A stretch of 64,000 bases of DNA. It comes from Actinospineispora acaciae DSM 45401. GTDB taxonomy: Bacteria; Actinomycetota; Actinomycetes; Mycobacteriales; Pseudonocardiaceae. Shown piece after piece: positions 1 through 8,384 of the stretch. The stretch is from assembly GCF_000620785.1 (NCBI RefSeq), contig NZ_JIAI01000002.1, positions 1,405,372 through 1,469,371 on the forward strand, in the 5' to 3' direction. The notes under the pieces were generated by a model. It did not search any database and was not told where the DNA came from. It saw only the letters and a program-made list of their open reading frames with translations. Position 1 is the first letter of the stretch, and each line of letters starts with the position of its first letter. Position numbers and translations under genes: made by a program.

Positions 1-228
1 CAGCTCGCGCCCGTGGGCCAGGACCACCTCGCCGAGGGGAGTGATCCGCACCGGCCTGGGACCCCCTGGCCGATCGAAGACGGAACCGCCGACGGCCTTC
101 TCCAGCGCCGCGATCTGCTGGCTCACCGACGACTGGGTGTAGCCGAGCCGACCCGCCGCCCGCCCGAACGTGCCCTCCTCGGCGATCGCGGCCATCGTCC
201 TCAGATGGCGAAGCTCGACGTCGGCCAT
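1..228 (-). CDS. LysR-family transcriptional regulator, N-terminal part (cut by window edge)
   Basis: The reverse strand reads MADVELRHLRTMAAIAEEGT followed by a helix-turn-helix with GRAAGRLGYTQSSVSQQIAALE, the classic LysR DNA-binding start. Only about 76 residues lie inside the window; the effector-binding domain is beyond position 1. The start is the ATG at 226-228. Sensed ligand and targets cannot be told. It is transcribed leftwards, away from the rest of the window. Confidence 0.9.
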   Translation of the reverse strand, partial: MADVELRHLRTMAAIAEEGTFGRAAGRLGYTQSSVSQQIAALEKAVGGSVFDRPGGPRPVRITPLGEVVLAHGREL

Positions 229-260
229 GACACCAGAGCATAAAACGATCGAACCAATCG

Positions 261-1025
261 TCAGGCATCGCTATTCGTAATGGATCGCACGGCGCCACCG
301 GTGACGCGCAGCAGCTCGAGCTTGCCCGCGTCCGCGCTCCCGCCCGCCGCCGTGTACGTGACCACACGCAGGTCGGCACCGGGAACGACGAGCACGTCAC
401 AGTCGAGCCGGATGTCGCCGACCTCCGGGTGCCGGATCGTCTTCCGCTCGCCGGCGTGCGGGGCCGCCGTCGCGGTGGCCCAGTAGCGGGCGAAGGCCCC
501 TGACGACCCGAGCAGCCCCTGGACCCGGCGCCGGAGCCGGGCGTCCGAGGGGTAGCGGGACGCGGCGTCCCTGAGGTCGGCGACGATCGACGCGGCGAAG
601 GCGTCCGCGCCGCGCTCGGACCACACCAGCCGCGACGCCGCGCGCCCGGTGCCGTCGCCGAACAGCGCGGCGGCCAGGTTCCGCTCGGCGGCCGGGACCT
701 CGGGCGGGTCGCCGAGCAGGGCGCTCCACATGTCGTTCCACCACGCCAGGGTCCAGTCGGCGGTGAACACCCCGACCGGAACCTCGCCGAGGCGCGCGGC
801 CAGCCGCTGGATGCTCGCCGGCACGTGCGCGCTGATCGTCCCGTCCTGTGGCGGGAGCAGGCCGGCGGCGCGGAACAGCTGGTCACGCTCGGCGCGGGAC
901 AGCTGCAGCGCGCGGGCCAGGGCGCCGACGACCTGCGCCGACGGGTTCGTCGCGCGGCCCTGCTCGAGGCGCAGCACGTAGTCGACGGACAGCCCCGCGA
1001 GCTGGGCGAGCTCCTCGCGCCGCAA
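261..1025 (-). pseudogene. XRE/MmyB-like regulator lacking its 5' end
   Basis: The product resembles actinobacterial helix-turn-helix regulators with a C-terminal MmyB-like ligand-binding domain. The reading frame opens at a TTG within the motif PGLRREELAQLAG, which in the intact relative at 32205-33080 sits about 40 residues into the protein. The leading residues and first HTH helix are therefore missing; upstream in-frame codons give only a basic stretch and run into the opposing SDR gene. The C-terminal domain looks complete (ends TNSDA). It probably cannot bind DNA normally. It forms a divergent pair with the equally beheaded SDR at 1028-1927. Some residual expression from TTG is possible. 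Confidence 0.75.
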
Positions 1026-1027
1026 GC

Positions 1028-1927
1028 CGGGGGATCGGCCGCGTCGCCGCGCGGCGCATCCTGGCCGAGTCGCCGGACACCCACCTCGTCGCGGTGGCCA
1101 GGGACGCGGCCGGTGCCCGGCTCGCGTTCGGCGGGTCCTCGGTCACCCACGTCGCGGCCGACCTCGGGTCGCTGCGCGGCGTGCGGGCGGCCGCCGCGCG
1201 CATCCGGGAGCTGCTCGACGCCGGCGAGCTGCCGCCGCTGCGCGGGTTCGTGGGCAACGCCGGCGTCCAGTACACCAACGCGCTCACCGAGACCGAGGAC
1301 GGACTCGAGGCCACCTTCGCGGTGAACGTGCTGGCCAACCACCTGCTCGTCCGGGCGTTGGGCGGCCACTTCGGCACGCCGGCGCGCGTGGTGATCACCG
1401 TCAGCGACACCCACTTCGGGGATCTCCGGCACAACCTGGGCCTGGTGCCCGGCCCGGCGTGGTCGGCGCCGGAGGTGCTGGCCCGCCCGGGCGCGTTCGC
1501 CCGGCCCACCACCGCGACCGCCGGCAGCACCGCGTACTCGACCAGCAAGCTGGCCGCCATCTACCTGGTGCACGAGTACGCGCGCCGGCTGCCCGGGATC
1601 GATGTGATCGCCTACAACCCGGGTTTCGTGCCCGGTACCGGCCTGGCCCGCAACGCCGGCCCGCTGGCCCGGTTCGCGATGCGCCGCCTGCTGCCGGTGA
1701 TGGCCCGCACGCCGCTCGCGACCGGCCAGGACGCCGCCGGCCGCCACCTCGCCGACGTCGTGCTGGGCCGCACACCCGCGCCGACCGGCTCCTACGTGGA
1801 CCGGCACCGGGCGGCCCGCTCGTCGGACGAGTCCTACCACCCCGAACGCGAGCGCGAGCTGTGGGACGCCGCCGAGCGGCTCACCGCTTCCTACCCGAGC
1901 CGACCGTGCCACGGCTGTCACGGGTGA
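1028..1927 (+). pseudogene. SDR-family oxidoreductase lacking its 5' end
   Basis: Homology begins abruptly at GIGRVAARRIL, the end of the SDR glycine-rich cofactor motif (TGxxxGIG), so the first beta strand and most of the NAD(P)-binding turn are absent. Downstream elements are good: NAG (GNAGVQYT), a serine in VVITVSD, and YSTSK with catalytic Tyr and Lys. No plausible start with ribosome-binding site precedes the homology; the open frame to the left overlaps the XRE gene antisense. It is most like the light-dependent protochlorophyllide-reductase/retinol-dehydrogenase-like SDRs. Inactivated by the same event that truncated the divergent regulator. Confidence 0.7.
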
Positions 1928-1941
1928 GTAGCCTCGCCCGC

Positions 1942-2113
1942 GTGCGGCGGTGTTCGGTGGAGTCGGCGTGGGCCCCGTTCGCGGGGCGGCGTCGGTCCGG
2001 GGCAACCCCGGGCAGCAGGTACTCAGCACCGCATGGCGTCCCGCGCGCGACCGCACGGTTGGTGCCCCGGCGCGCGGATGACAGGGAGAACCGGTCCTCC
2101 GACGCCGCCGCAC
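1942..2113 (+). ncRNA. Candidate retron-type msr-msd RNA upstream of the reverse transcriptase
   Basis: A 13-bp stem (1942-1954 with 2101-2113, two G-U pairs), extended by partly paired bases to about 1961/2095, brackets a 150-nt segment. Inside are a UUCG-capped 6-bp hairpin (1972-1987), an 8-bp hairpin (1995-2013) and a longer hairpin (2038-2082, with an 8-bp perfect stem 2041-2048/2070-2077). Closing stem, short hairpins, long hairpin, then the RT is the layout of retron msr-msd RNAs. The RT start lies only four bases after the closing stem. The region is very GC-rich, so chance pairing is a real alternative. Confidence 0.4.
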
Positions 2114-2117
2114 ACCG

Positions 2118-3428
2118 ATGGCGGTGAACTGGCTGTCGTTGGCGCAGCGCGCGCTCGACGGGCCCTGGCTGCAGGGACCGCTGGCGGAACGGCTCGGCGA
2201 CGAGCTCGACCCGGCCGCCGCCGAACGGCTCGCCTCCGCCGTGCTGGCGCACCGGCCGAGGATGCCCTGGACCGAGCAGGCCCGGTTCGCGCGGGAGCTG
2301 GCGGAGATCCCGGACGTGGTCGCCGCCCTCGCGCCGGGCAACGGCCGAGGCCCGAGGGTGCTGGTCTCTCCGGAGTGGCGGCCGGTCTGGCGCTGGCCGG
2401 TGCCGGAATGGACCACCACCGAGCACCTCGCCCACGCGCTGGACCTCACGCCGGGCGAGCTGGCCTGGTTCGCGGACTCGCGCGGTTGGCTGCGGCGGCA
2501 CCGCGGCGGTCCGCTGCCGCACTACCGTCACCGCTGGCTGCGGACCCGAGGCGGCGTGCCCCGGCTGTTGGAGGCGCCCAAGCCCCTGCTCGCCGAGCGC
2601 CAACGCCGGCTGCTGCGCCACCTGCTGCGGGCGATACCCACCCACCCGGCCGCGCACGGGTTCGCCAGGGGCCGCTCCGTCCTCACCTTCGCCCGCCCGC
2701 ACGCCGGGAAGGACCTGGTCCTGCGGTTCGACCTGGAGGGATTCTTCAGCTGCATCGGCGCGGCCAGGGTGGCCGGGCTGATGCGGTGGGCCGGCTATCC
2801 GGGCCCGGTGGCCACCGCGCTCACCGGGCTGATGGTCACCGCGACACCGCCGCCGGTGCTGCGCGAGGCCCCGCCACCGGCCGGACCCGGACAGGTGGAC
2901 GCCCGACGCCGGCTGCTGACCCGTCTCGCCGGGACCCACCTGGCCCAGGGCGCGCCGAGCTCCCCGGCGCTGGCCAACCTGGTCGCCTACTCGCTGGACC
3001 GCCGGCTGAGCGCCCTGGCGCGAGAGCGTGGCCTGGCCTACACCCGCTACGCCGACGACATCGCCCTGTCCGGGGACCACGCCACCTCCGTCCCGGCGCT
3101 GCGGCGCGCTGTCTCGCGGATCGCCCGCGACGAAGGTTTCCGCATCCGGGCGGACAAGACCCGGGTGATGCCCTCGCACCGGCGCCAACGCCTGACCGGC
3201 CTGGTGGTCAACGCCGAGCCGGCGGTGGCCCGCGACGAGTACGACACGCTGCGGGCGCTGCTGCACAACTGCGCACGCACCGGCCCGACGGAGCAGAACA
3301 GAACCGGGCACCCCGACTTCGCGGCGCACGTCCGAGGGCGCATCGCCTGGGTCGCCGCGACCCATCCCGGGCGCGGCGAGAAGCTGCTCGCCCAGTACCG
3401 CGCGATCCGCTGGCCCACACCATCGTGA
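2118..3428 (+). CDS. Retron-type reverse transcriptase
   Basis: A 436-residue RNA-directed DNA polymerase. Visible motifs in order: GFARGRS near residue 181; DLEGFF at 205-210 (first catalytic Asp); QGAPSSPALANL from 277; YADD at 311-314 (catalytic Asp pair) in the context YTRYADDIALSG; and LTGLVVN at 359-365, matching the VTG-type thumb motif of retron RTs. The usual NAxxH motif is only partly kept (FARPH). The first 130 residues are an extra N-terminal region. An in-frame stop at 2079 makes the ATG at 2118 the first start; no good ribosome-binding site is seen, which would fit a start close to a structured RNA. No separate effector gene is obvious. Confidence 0.85.
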   Translation: MAVNWLSLAQRALDGPWLQGPLAERLGDELDPAAAERLASAVLAHRPRMPWTEQARFARELAEIPDVVAALAPGNGRGPRVLVSPEWRPVWRWPVPEWTTTEHLAHALDLTPGELAWFADSRGWLRRHRGGPLPHYRHRWLRTRGGVPRLLEAPKPLLAERQRRLLRHLLRAIPTHPAAHGFARGRSVLTFARPHAGKDLVLRFDLEGFFSCIGAARVAGLMRWAGYPGPVATALTGLMVTATPPPVLREAPPPAGPGQVDARRRLLTRLAGTHLAQGAPSSPALANLVAYSLDRRLSALARERGLAYTRYADDIALSGDHATSVPALRRAVSRIARDEGFRIRADKTRVMPSHRRQRLTGLVVNAEPAVARDEYDTLRALLHNCARTGPTEQNRTGHPDFAAHVRGRIAWVAATHPGRGEKLLAQYRAIRWPTPS

Positions 3429-3521
3429 CGGCCGATCGAGGTAGCATGACCTCGGCTAGTCCTTCCAGGTGGAAATATTGGATAGTGCGCCCGTCGTTGA
3501 TCGGCCCGAGGAGCCTGTGAC

Positions 3522-4334
3522 ATGGGAGATGACCGTCCCGAGCCGAGGGCGGACCTGCTGGCCAAGATCGATGCGACCAAGCAGCACCCCGCCCGGGTCT
3601 GGAACTACTGGCTGGGCGGCAAGGACAACTACCCGGTCGACCGGGAGGCCGGGGAACAGTTCGCGTCCCTCTATCCGGAGATCCGCAAGGCGGCGAGGGA
3701 GTCCCGGCAGTTCCTGATCCGGGCGGTGCGGTTCCTGGCCGGCGACATGGGCGTCCGCCAGTTCCTGGACATCGGCACCGGGCTCCCGACCATGCAGAAC
3801 ACCCACGAGGTCGCCCAGTCCGTCGCGCCCGAGTCGCGAATCGTGTACGTCGACAACGACCCGCTCGTGCTCGCCCACGCCCGCGCGCTGCTCACCAACA
3901 CCACGCCCGAAGGCGTGACCACCTACGTCGACGGCGATGTCCGGGAACCGGACCTGATCCTCTCCGACGCCCGCAACGTGCTGAACTTCGAACGGCCGAC
4001 CGCGGTGCTGCTGCTCGGCATCCTCGGCCACGCCGCCCAGACCTTCGAACAGGCCCGGTCCATCGTCAACCGCCTGCTCGACGCCGTGCCGTCAGGCAGC
4101 TATCTCGTGATCCTGGACGGCGTCGAGATCGGCGACGATGGCCTCCGCGAGGCGACGGCGCTGCATCAGTACCGCCTGACCACCCCCGACGAGTTCCGGT
4201 CCTACTTCCGCGATCTCGATGTGGTGGACCCGGGCCTGGTCCGCGTCAACGAATGGCGCCCGTCGGAGGACATCCACATCGGCACCTTCGAGCCGACCCG
4301 AGGCAGTTTCGCCTGCGTGGGACGCAAACCCTGA
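3522..4334 (+). CDS. SAM-dependent methyltransferase, DUF574 (SAV2177-like) family
   Basis: A 270-residue protein of the actinobacterial DUF574 family. The start region ARVWNYWLGGKDNYPVDREAG is the family hallmark, followed by the SAM-binding motif FLDIGTGLPT and YVDNDPLVL. A GAGGAG ribosome-binding site at 3509-3514 supports the ATG. Substrate unknown; these genes occur in many copies in actinomycete genomes. It follows the RT gene on the same strand by 93 bp, but cotranscription is unproven. Its stop lies three bases from the end of the convergent CsbD gene. Confidence 0.9.
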   Translation: MGDDRPEPRADLLAKIDATKQHPARVWNYWLGGKDNYPVDREAGEQFASLYPEIRKAARESRQFLIRAVRFLAGDMGVRQFLDIGTGLPTMQNTHEVAQSVAPESRIVYVDNDPLVLAHARALLTNTTPEGVTTYVDGDVREPDLILSDARNVLNFERPTAVLLLGILGHAAQTFEQARSIVNRLLDAVPSGSYLVILDGVEIGDDGLREATALHQYRLTTPDEFRSYFRDLDVVDPGLVRVNEWRPSEDIHIGTFEPTRGSFACVGRKP

Positions 4335-4337
4335 TCC

Positions 4338-4511
4338 TCAGCGTTTGAACGCGTCCTTGACCTTCTCGCCGGCCTGCTTGAGGTTGGCCTTGAGCTGGTC
4401 GACGTGGCCCTCGGTCTCCAGCTCGGGGTCGCGCATGGACCGGCCCCTGTTCTTCTTGATCTTTCCCTTGAGCTCGTTGGCCTTGTTCTTGATCTTGTCG
4501 CCGGTACCCAT
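4338..4511 (-). CDS. CsbD-family small stress protein
   Basis: A 57-residue hydrophilic, lysine-rich protein beginning MGTGDKIKNKANELKGKIKK and containing ADDs of the CsbD type (helical KxKxNEAKGKxKE pattern, second half DQLKANLKQAGEKVKDAFK). CsbD proteins are induced by general stress in bacteria; their biochemical role is unknown. Missing from simple ORF scans because of its length. Convergent with the DUF574 gene. Confidence 0.85.
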   Translation of the reverse strand: MGTGDKIKNKANELKGKIKKNRGRSMRDPELETEGHVDQLKANLKQAGEKVKDAFKR

Positions 4512-4591
4512 TGTTCTTCACATCCTTTGAGGTGAGCGTTCCCGAACAGGCGGGATCAGCGTGGGCGGTCGGGGCGCGGAGGCGGGGCCGG

Positions 4592-4768
4592 TTACCCGGC
4601 CCGTCGGCGATCGCCGGTGTGCTCGACGCTGTGCTCGTACTCCGGGCCGAACCGTTCCCGCAACCGCTGGGTACGCCGGTACCGCGCGGTGTAGAAAGCC
4701 CCTGTGGCCAGCGCGATCACGACCACGGCCGCAAGGATGATCACAAGTGTCAAGGTGGCGTTACTCAT
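4592..4768 (-). CDS. Small single-pass membrane protein
   Basis: A 58-residue protein: MSNATLTLVIILAAVVVIAL forms most of one N-terminal membrane segment (about residues 5-26), then a basic cytoplasmic tail with RERFGPEYEHSVEHTGDRR. The RFGPEY...GDRR pattern recurs in actinobacterial small membrane proteins of unknown function. The ATG at 4766-4768 is the only sensible start; longer frames to the right are antisense to the gene at 4862. Lies 80 bp upstream of csbD on the same strand and may be expressed with it. Confidence 0.75.
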   Translation of the reverse strand: MSNATLTLVIILAAVVVIALATGAFYTARYRRTQRLRERFGPEYEHSVEHTGDRRRAG

Positions 4769-4861
4769 GCCGACAGGTGCCCGGTGACCGGTCGGCCAAA
4801 CAGGGCCGGCCGGCATTTCGGGCTTGCATCCGGTACCCGGGTACGGGCTTACCGTCGCGGT

Positions 4862-5233
4862 ATGAGCGCTGAACATGCGGCCGGGCCGATGTCGTGGGCG
4901 TCGGAGGCGTGCACGTTGCCGACTTCGGAGCAACCGTTGCGAGAGGCCGAGTTCGACGAGCTGTTCGCCACCGCGGTGCGTGGCATCGAGCGGCGCGGGC
5001 CCGGGCTGCTGCGGCTGGAGCTCGACCCGACCGAGCCGGCGGCGGTGTCCTCGGCGGGGCTGCTGGCGCGCGAGACGAGCTGCTGCTCGTTCTTCACCTT
5101 CACCCTGACCGCCAGCGGCGGCAGGTTGATCCTGGAGGTCGGCGTGCCGTCGGGCCGGGTCGAGGTGCTCGACGGTCTCGCCGAGCGTGCCGCCGCGATG
5201 CAAAGCCGCTGGTCATCACCCGTGAGTGGTTAG
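4862..5233 (+). CDS. Conserved hypothetical protein with CC motif
   Basis: A 123-residue soluble protein starting MSAEHAAGPMSWASEACTLP; conserved-looking features are the SEACTLPT segment and ARETSCCSFFTFTL with adjacent cysteines, which could coordinate metal. No catalytic family is recognised with confidence; similar proteins are seen beside small stress or metal-related regulators in actinomycetes (recollection, not checked). Start ATG at 4862. It ends inside the left arm of the perfect palindrome 5220-5263. Confidence 0.7.
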   Translation: MSAEHAAGPMSWASEACTLPTSEQPLREAEFDELFATAVRGIERRGPGLLRLELDPTEPAAVSSAGLLARETSCCSFFTFTLTASGGRLILEVGVPSGRVEVLDGLAERAAAMQSRWSSPVSG

Positions 5234-5263
5234 CGTTGCTATGACAACGCTAACCACTCACGG
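5220..5263. terminator. Perfect 19-bp inverted repeat between convergent genes
   Basis: Positions 5220-5238 are exactly complementary to 5245-5263 around a six-base loop. It covers the last codons of the hypothetical gene at 4862-5233 and the stop of the convergent aldolase gene. A symmetric hairpin at a convergent junction, without a clear T tract, suits a bidirectional terminator; a protein-binding palindrome is the alternative. Confidence 0.7.
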
Positions 5264-6211
5264 CTTCTGACCAGCGGGTTTCACGAGCGGCTCGGTGGGG
5301 GCCAGTTCGTCCGCGAACTCGGCGAGGAAGCGGTCGATCATGGCGGTCTCGTACGGGTCGAGGACGTGGCGGGGGCGGCGGCAGGTCGCGGTGGCGGTGA
5401 GGCCGCGGCGCCGGGAGATCAGCTTCTCGGCGGCGATGATCAGCTCGACGTGCTGGAGCCAGTACGAGAGGTAGGGGAGCAGGCGCCGGTGCAGGTGCTC
5501 GGCCGCGTCGGCGCGGCCCTGCTCCCAGTCGCGCCAGATTCGCTGGTAGAGCTCGGTGAACGAGCAGCCGGGCTGGACGCCGACCGCGCCGCGGCGCAGG
5601 GCGTCGGGCAGCTGCAGCCCGCCGTAGCCGATCAGCGAGGGGATCGGGAGGTCGCCGGCGAGCAGGTCGGTGACCATGCGGCCGGGCGGGGTGGACTCGA
5701 CCTTGACGCGGTGGAGGTTGTCGTGCTCGCGGCGCAGCGCGGCGATGGTCGCGGCGGTCAGCGCGGTGCCGGTCTGCGCGGGGGCGTACTGCAGCACGAC
5801 CGGCACCGGATGGACGGCGTCGAGCACCGAGGCGATGTGCGCGCGGACGGCGTCGGGTGCCGGGCCGAGCAGGTGCGGCGGGAGCAGGTTGATCGCATCC
5901 GCGCCCGCGCGGACCGCGTCGACCGCGGCGGCGACCGCGAGGACGGTGGCGTGCTCCGGGACCGAGATGATCGCGGCGACGTCGGGCCGGTCGCGGGTGC
6001 GGGCGAGCAGGACGTCGCGCAGCGTGATGCGCTCGTCGCCGCCGAGCTTGTGGAACTCGGAGGCGAACCCGGGGAACATGACGCTGCTCACCCCGGTGCC
6101 CAGCACGTGGTCGACGAGCCGGCCGAAGCCCTCGGCGTCGATGTTCTCGTCGTCGTCGAACGGCACCTCGAGGACGGGGCTGACACCCCGGATCAGGTCG
6201 GCGGGGTTCAT
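5258..6211 (-). CDS. Dihydrodipicolinate synthase/N-acetylneuraminate lyase family aldolase
   Basis: A 317-residue class I aldolase of the DapA/NanA/KdgD family. Seen: the N-terminal VSPVLEVPFDDDENID strand, the LQYAP segment (equivalent to the YxxP region) and VKVES with the likely Schiff-base lysine. The family cleaves or forms pyruvate-type carbon bonds. True dapA is unlikely given the extended C-terminus and the catabolic setting (IclR regulator, MFS transporter). The ATG at 6209-6211 overlaps the IclR stop as ATGA; an ATG nine bases earlier is possible. Confidence 0.8.
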   Translation of the reverse strand: MNPADLIRGVSPVLEVPFDDDENIDAEGFGRLVDHVLGTGVSSVMFPGFASEFHKLGGDERITLRDVLLARTRDRPDVAAIISVPEHATVLAVAAAVDAVRAGADAINLLPPHLLGPAPDAVRAHIASVLDAVHPVPVVLQYAPAQTGTALTAATIAALRREHDNLHRVKVESTPPGRMVTDLLAGDLPIPSLIGYGGLQLPDALRRGAVGVQPGCSFTELYQRIWRDWEQGRADAAEHLHRRLLPYLSYWLQHVELIIAAEKLISRRRGLTATATCRRPRHVLDPYETAMIDRFLAEFADELAPTEPLVKPAGQKP

Positions 6212-6951
6212 GGTCTCCATCCGAGCTCGTGGGAGATGGTGCTGGTCACGGCCCGAAGCTGGGGCAGCAGCGGTTCGAGCGCGGTGAGGTCCGCGCGCGC
6301 CTTGAGCGAGGTGACGGACACGGCCGCCATCACCTCGCCGGTGGCGTCGCGCACCGGCATGGCGATGCAGTTGACGTAGTCCTCGAACTCCCCGTCGTCG
6401 ACGGACCAGCCGCGCTCGCGGACGGCGTCGAGCTCGGCGAGGAACGCGGCCCGGTCGGTGATCGTGGTGTCGGTGTGCCGTTCGAACGTGCAGTGGGCGA
6501 GCATGGCCTCGACGCGGTCGGCGGGCAGGAGCGCGAGGATGGCCTTGCTCACGCCCGCGGTGTGCAGGGACACGGGCAGGCCGATCTGCGAGTACAGGCG
6601 CACCGAGCGTGGCGGTTCGAGCTTGTCGGCGTAGACGATCTGGTCGCGTTCGAGCACCGCCAGGTGCACGGTGTGGGTGGTGGCGCGGCACAGCTCGGTC
6701 AGGCACGGGCGGGCCACCTGGGCGAGGTCGAACTGGTCGAGCGCCTGCTGGGCCATGCCGGCAAGGCGGTAGCCGACGCCGTAGCGTCCATCGCCCCGGC
6801 GGCGCACCAGCCCGCGCTCGGCCAGGGTCTCGAGCAGCCGCAGCGCCGTCGACCGGTGGACGCCGAGCATCTGGGCGACGTCGGACTGCGTGCGCGGCTC
6901 GATGCAGACGTACTCGAGGATCTCGATGGCTCTGGCAACGGTCTGGGACAT
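6208..6951 (-). CDS. IclR-family transcriptional regulator
   Basis: A 247-residue protein: winged HTH (RAIEILEYVCIEPRTQSDVAQ, then HRSTALRLLETLAERGLV) and an IclR effector domain (HLAVLERDQIVYADK, ...SVTSLKA). MSQTVARAIEILEYV at 6951 is the natural start; the frame extends further upstream but without homology. It overlaps the aldolase gene and diverges from the MFS gene, so it likely controls both. A direct repeat GCAACA-TAT-GCAACA at 7025-7039 in the intergenic region is a candidate operator. Confidence 0.9.
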   Translation of the reverse strand: MSQTVARAIEILEYVCIEPRTQSDVAQMLGVHRSTALRLLETLAERGLVRRRGDGRYGVGYRLAGMAQQALDQFDLAQVARPCLTELCRATTHTVHLAVLERDQIVYADKLEPPRSVRLYSQIGLPVSLHTAGVSKAILALLPADRVEAMLAHCTFERHTDTTITDRAAFLAELDAVRERGWSVDDGEFEDYVNCIAMPVRDATGEVMAAVSVTSLKARADLTALEPLLPQLRAVTSTISHELGWRP

Positions 6952-7055
6952 GCCCTGGTTCCTCCGACGGAGCTTGACACCGACTCCGGCGCGCACCGAG
7001 ACTAGCGAATAGCGCAATCGGTGTGCAACATATGCAACAAGGCTGGAAGGGTCGG

Positions 7056-8381
7056 ATGGGCGGACTGGTGGATCGACCCGACACCGCGGGGTTGGAACGA
7101 ACGACCATGCGTCGGGTCGCGCGGCGGCTGATGCCGTTGATCGTCGTCTGCTACCTGATCGCGTACATCGACCGGTCCAACGTGTCGATCGCGGCGCTGA
7201 CGATGAACCAGGACATCGGGCTGACGGCCGCCGCGTACGGCCTGGGCGCGGGCCTGTTCTTCGTCACCTACATCATCTTCGAGATCCCCAGCAACCTCGC
7301 GCTGCACAGGTACGGGGCTCGGCGCTGGATCGCTCGCATCATGATCACCTGGGGGATCGTGACCGCCTGCATGGCGCTGGTGGTCGGCGAGAAGTCCTTC
7401 TACACGGTCCGGTTGTTGCTCGGAGCCGCCGAGGCCGGCTTCACCCCCGGCATCATCTTCTACCTGGCGCAGTGGTTCCCGAGCAGGCACCGGGGCCGGG
7501 CGATGAGCCGGTTCTACATCGGCGCGGCGCTGGCCACCGTCATCGGCGCGCCGCTGTCCGGGCTCGTGCTCGATCTCGACGGCCTGCTGCACATCGCGGG
7601 CTGGCAGTGGCTGTTCGTCATCTCCGCGCTGCCGGCGGTGGTGCTCGGGTTCGTCGTGCTCTACCGCTTCACCGACCAGCCGTCGCAGGCGCACTGGCTG
7701 CCCGCCGAGCAGCGGGCCTGGCTGGTCGACACGATGACCCGCGAGCAGCGCGAGGTCCGGTCGGCGCGGAAGTACTCGGTCATGGGCGCGTTGCGCAACC
7801 CGGGAGTGCTGCTGCTGGCGACGTTCTTCTTCCTGTACTCGTTCAACAGCATCGGGCTCACGCTGTGGATGCCGCAGGTCATCAAGGGCACCTTCGGCCA
7901 CCCGAGCAACCTCGAGACCTCGCTGCTCACCGCCGTCCCGTACATCTTCGCGGTCGTGTTCATGCTCGTCGTGGGACGGCGGATCGACCGGGGCGGCAGC
8001 CACCACCTGCACATGGCCGTGCCGATGGCGGCCGCCGCGGTCCTGCTCGTGGGCAGCGTCATGGCCGGCCAGTCCGTCGCCGGGTTCCTGCTGCTCGCGG
8101 TCTCCACCGGCGTCGCGTGGTCGGCCGTCCCGGCACTGTGGGCCACGGCCACCGCGTTCACCAGCGGCATCGCCGCCGCGGCGGCCGTTGCGTTGATCAA
8201 CTCGACGGCCAACATCGCGGGCCTGGCCGTCCCCCCGCTGATCGGGCGGGTGCACGAGGCGACCGGCACCTTCGTCGCGCCACTGATCATCATCGCGGTG
8301 GCGATGCTGGTCGGAGCGGTCGTCGCCCTGGTCTCGGCCAGGTTCACCGGCCGGGGCGGACTCGCCCGGTCGGCCGGCTGA
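7056..8381 (+). CDS. MFS transporter, anion:cation symporter type
   Basis: About 440 residues with 12 predicted membrane segments. MPLIVVCYLIAYIDRSNVSI and the early GARRWIAR loop are typical of the ACS branch that imports organic acids such as tartrate, phthalate or hexuronates. Start chosen at ATG 7056, which has GGAAGGG six bases upstream; GTG 7023 and ATG 7032 also lie in frame but within the putative operator. Divergent from the IclR/aldolase pair, suggesting uptake of the aldolase pathway substrate. Confidence 0.85.
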   Translation: MGGLVDRPDTAGLERTTMRRVARRLMPLIVVCYLIAYIDRSNVSIAALTMNQDIGLTAAAYGLGAGLFFVTYIIFEIPSNLALHRYGARRWIARIMITWGIVTACMALVVGEKSFYTVRLLLGAAEAGFTPGIIFYLAQWFPSRHRGRAMSRFYIGAALATVIGAPLSGLVLDLDGLLHIAGWQWLFVISALPAVVLGFVVLYRFTDQPSQAHWLPAEQRAWLVDTMTREQREVRSARKYSVMGALRNPGVLLLATFFFLYSFNSIGLTLWMPQVIKGTFGHPSNLETSLLTAVPYIFAVVFMLVVGRRIDRGGSHHLHMAVPMAAAAVLLVGSVMAGQSVAGFLLLAVSTGVAWSAVPALWATATAFTSGIAAAAAVALINSTANIAGLAVPPLIGRVHEATGTFVAPLIIIAVAMLVGAVVALVSARFTGRGGLARSAG

Positions 8382-8384
8382 CCG

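Noticed and set aside
5258..7108. A single 616-residue fusion covering the IclR and aldolase genes
   Set aside because: The frame passes antisense or out-of-frame through IclR; two overlapping genes with their own motifs explain the sequence.
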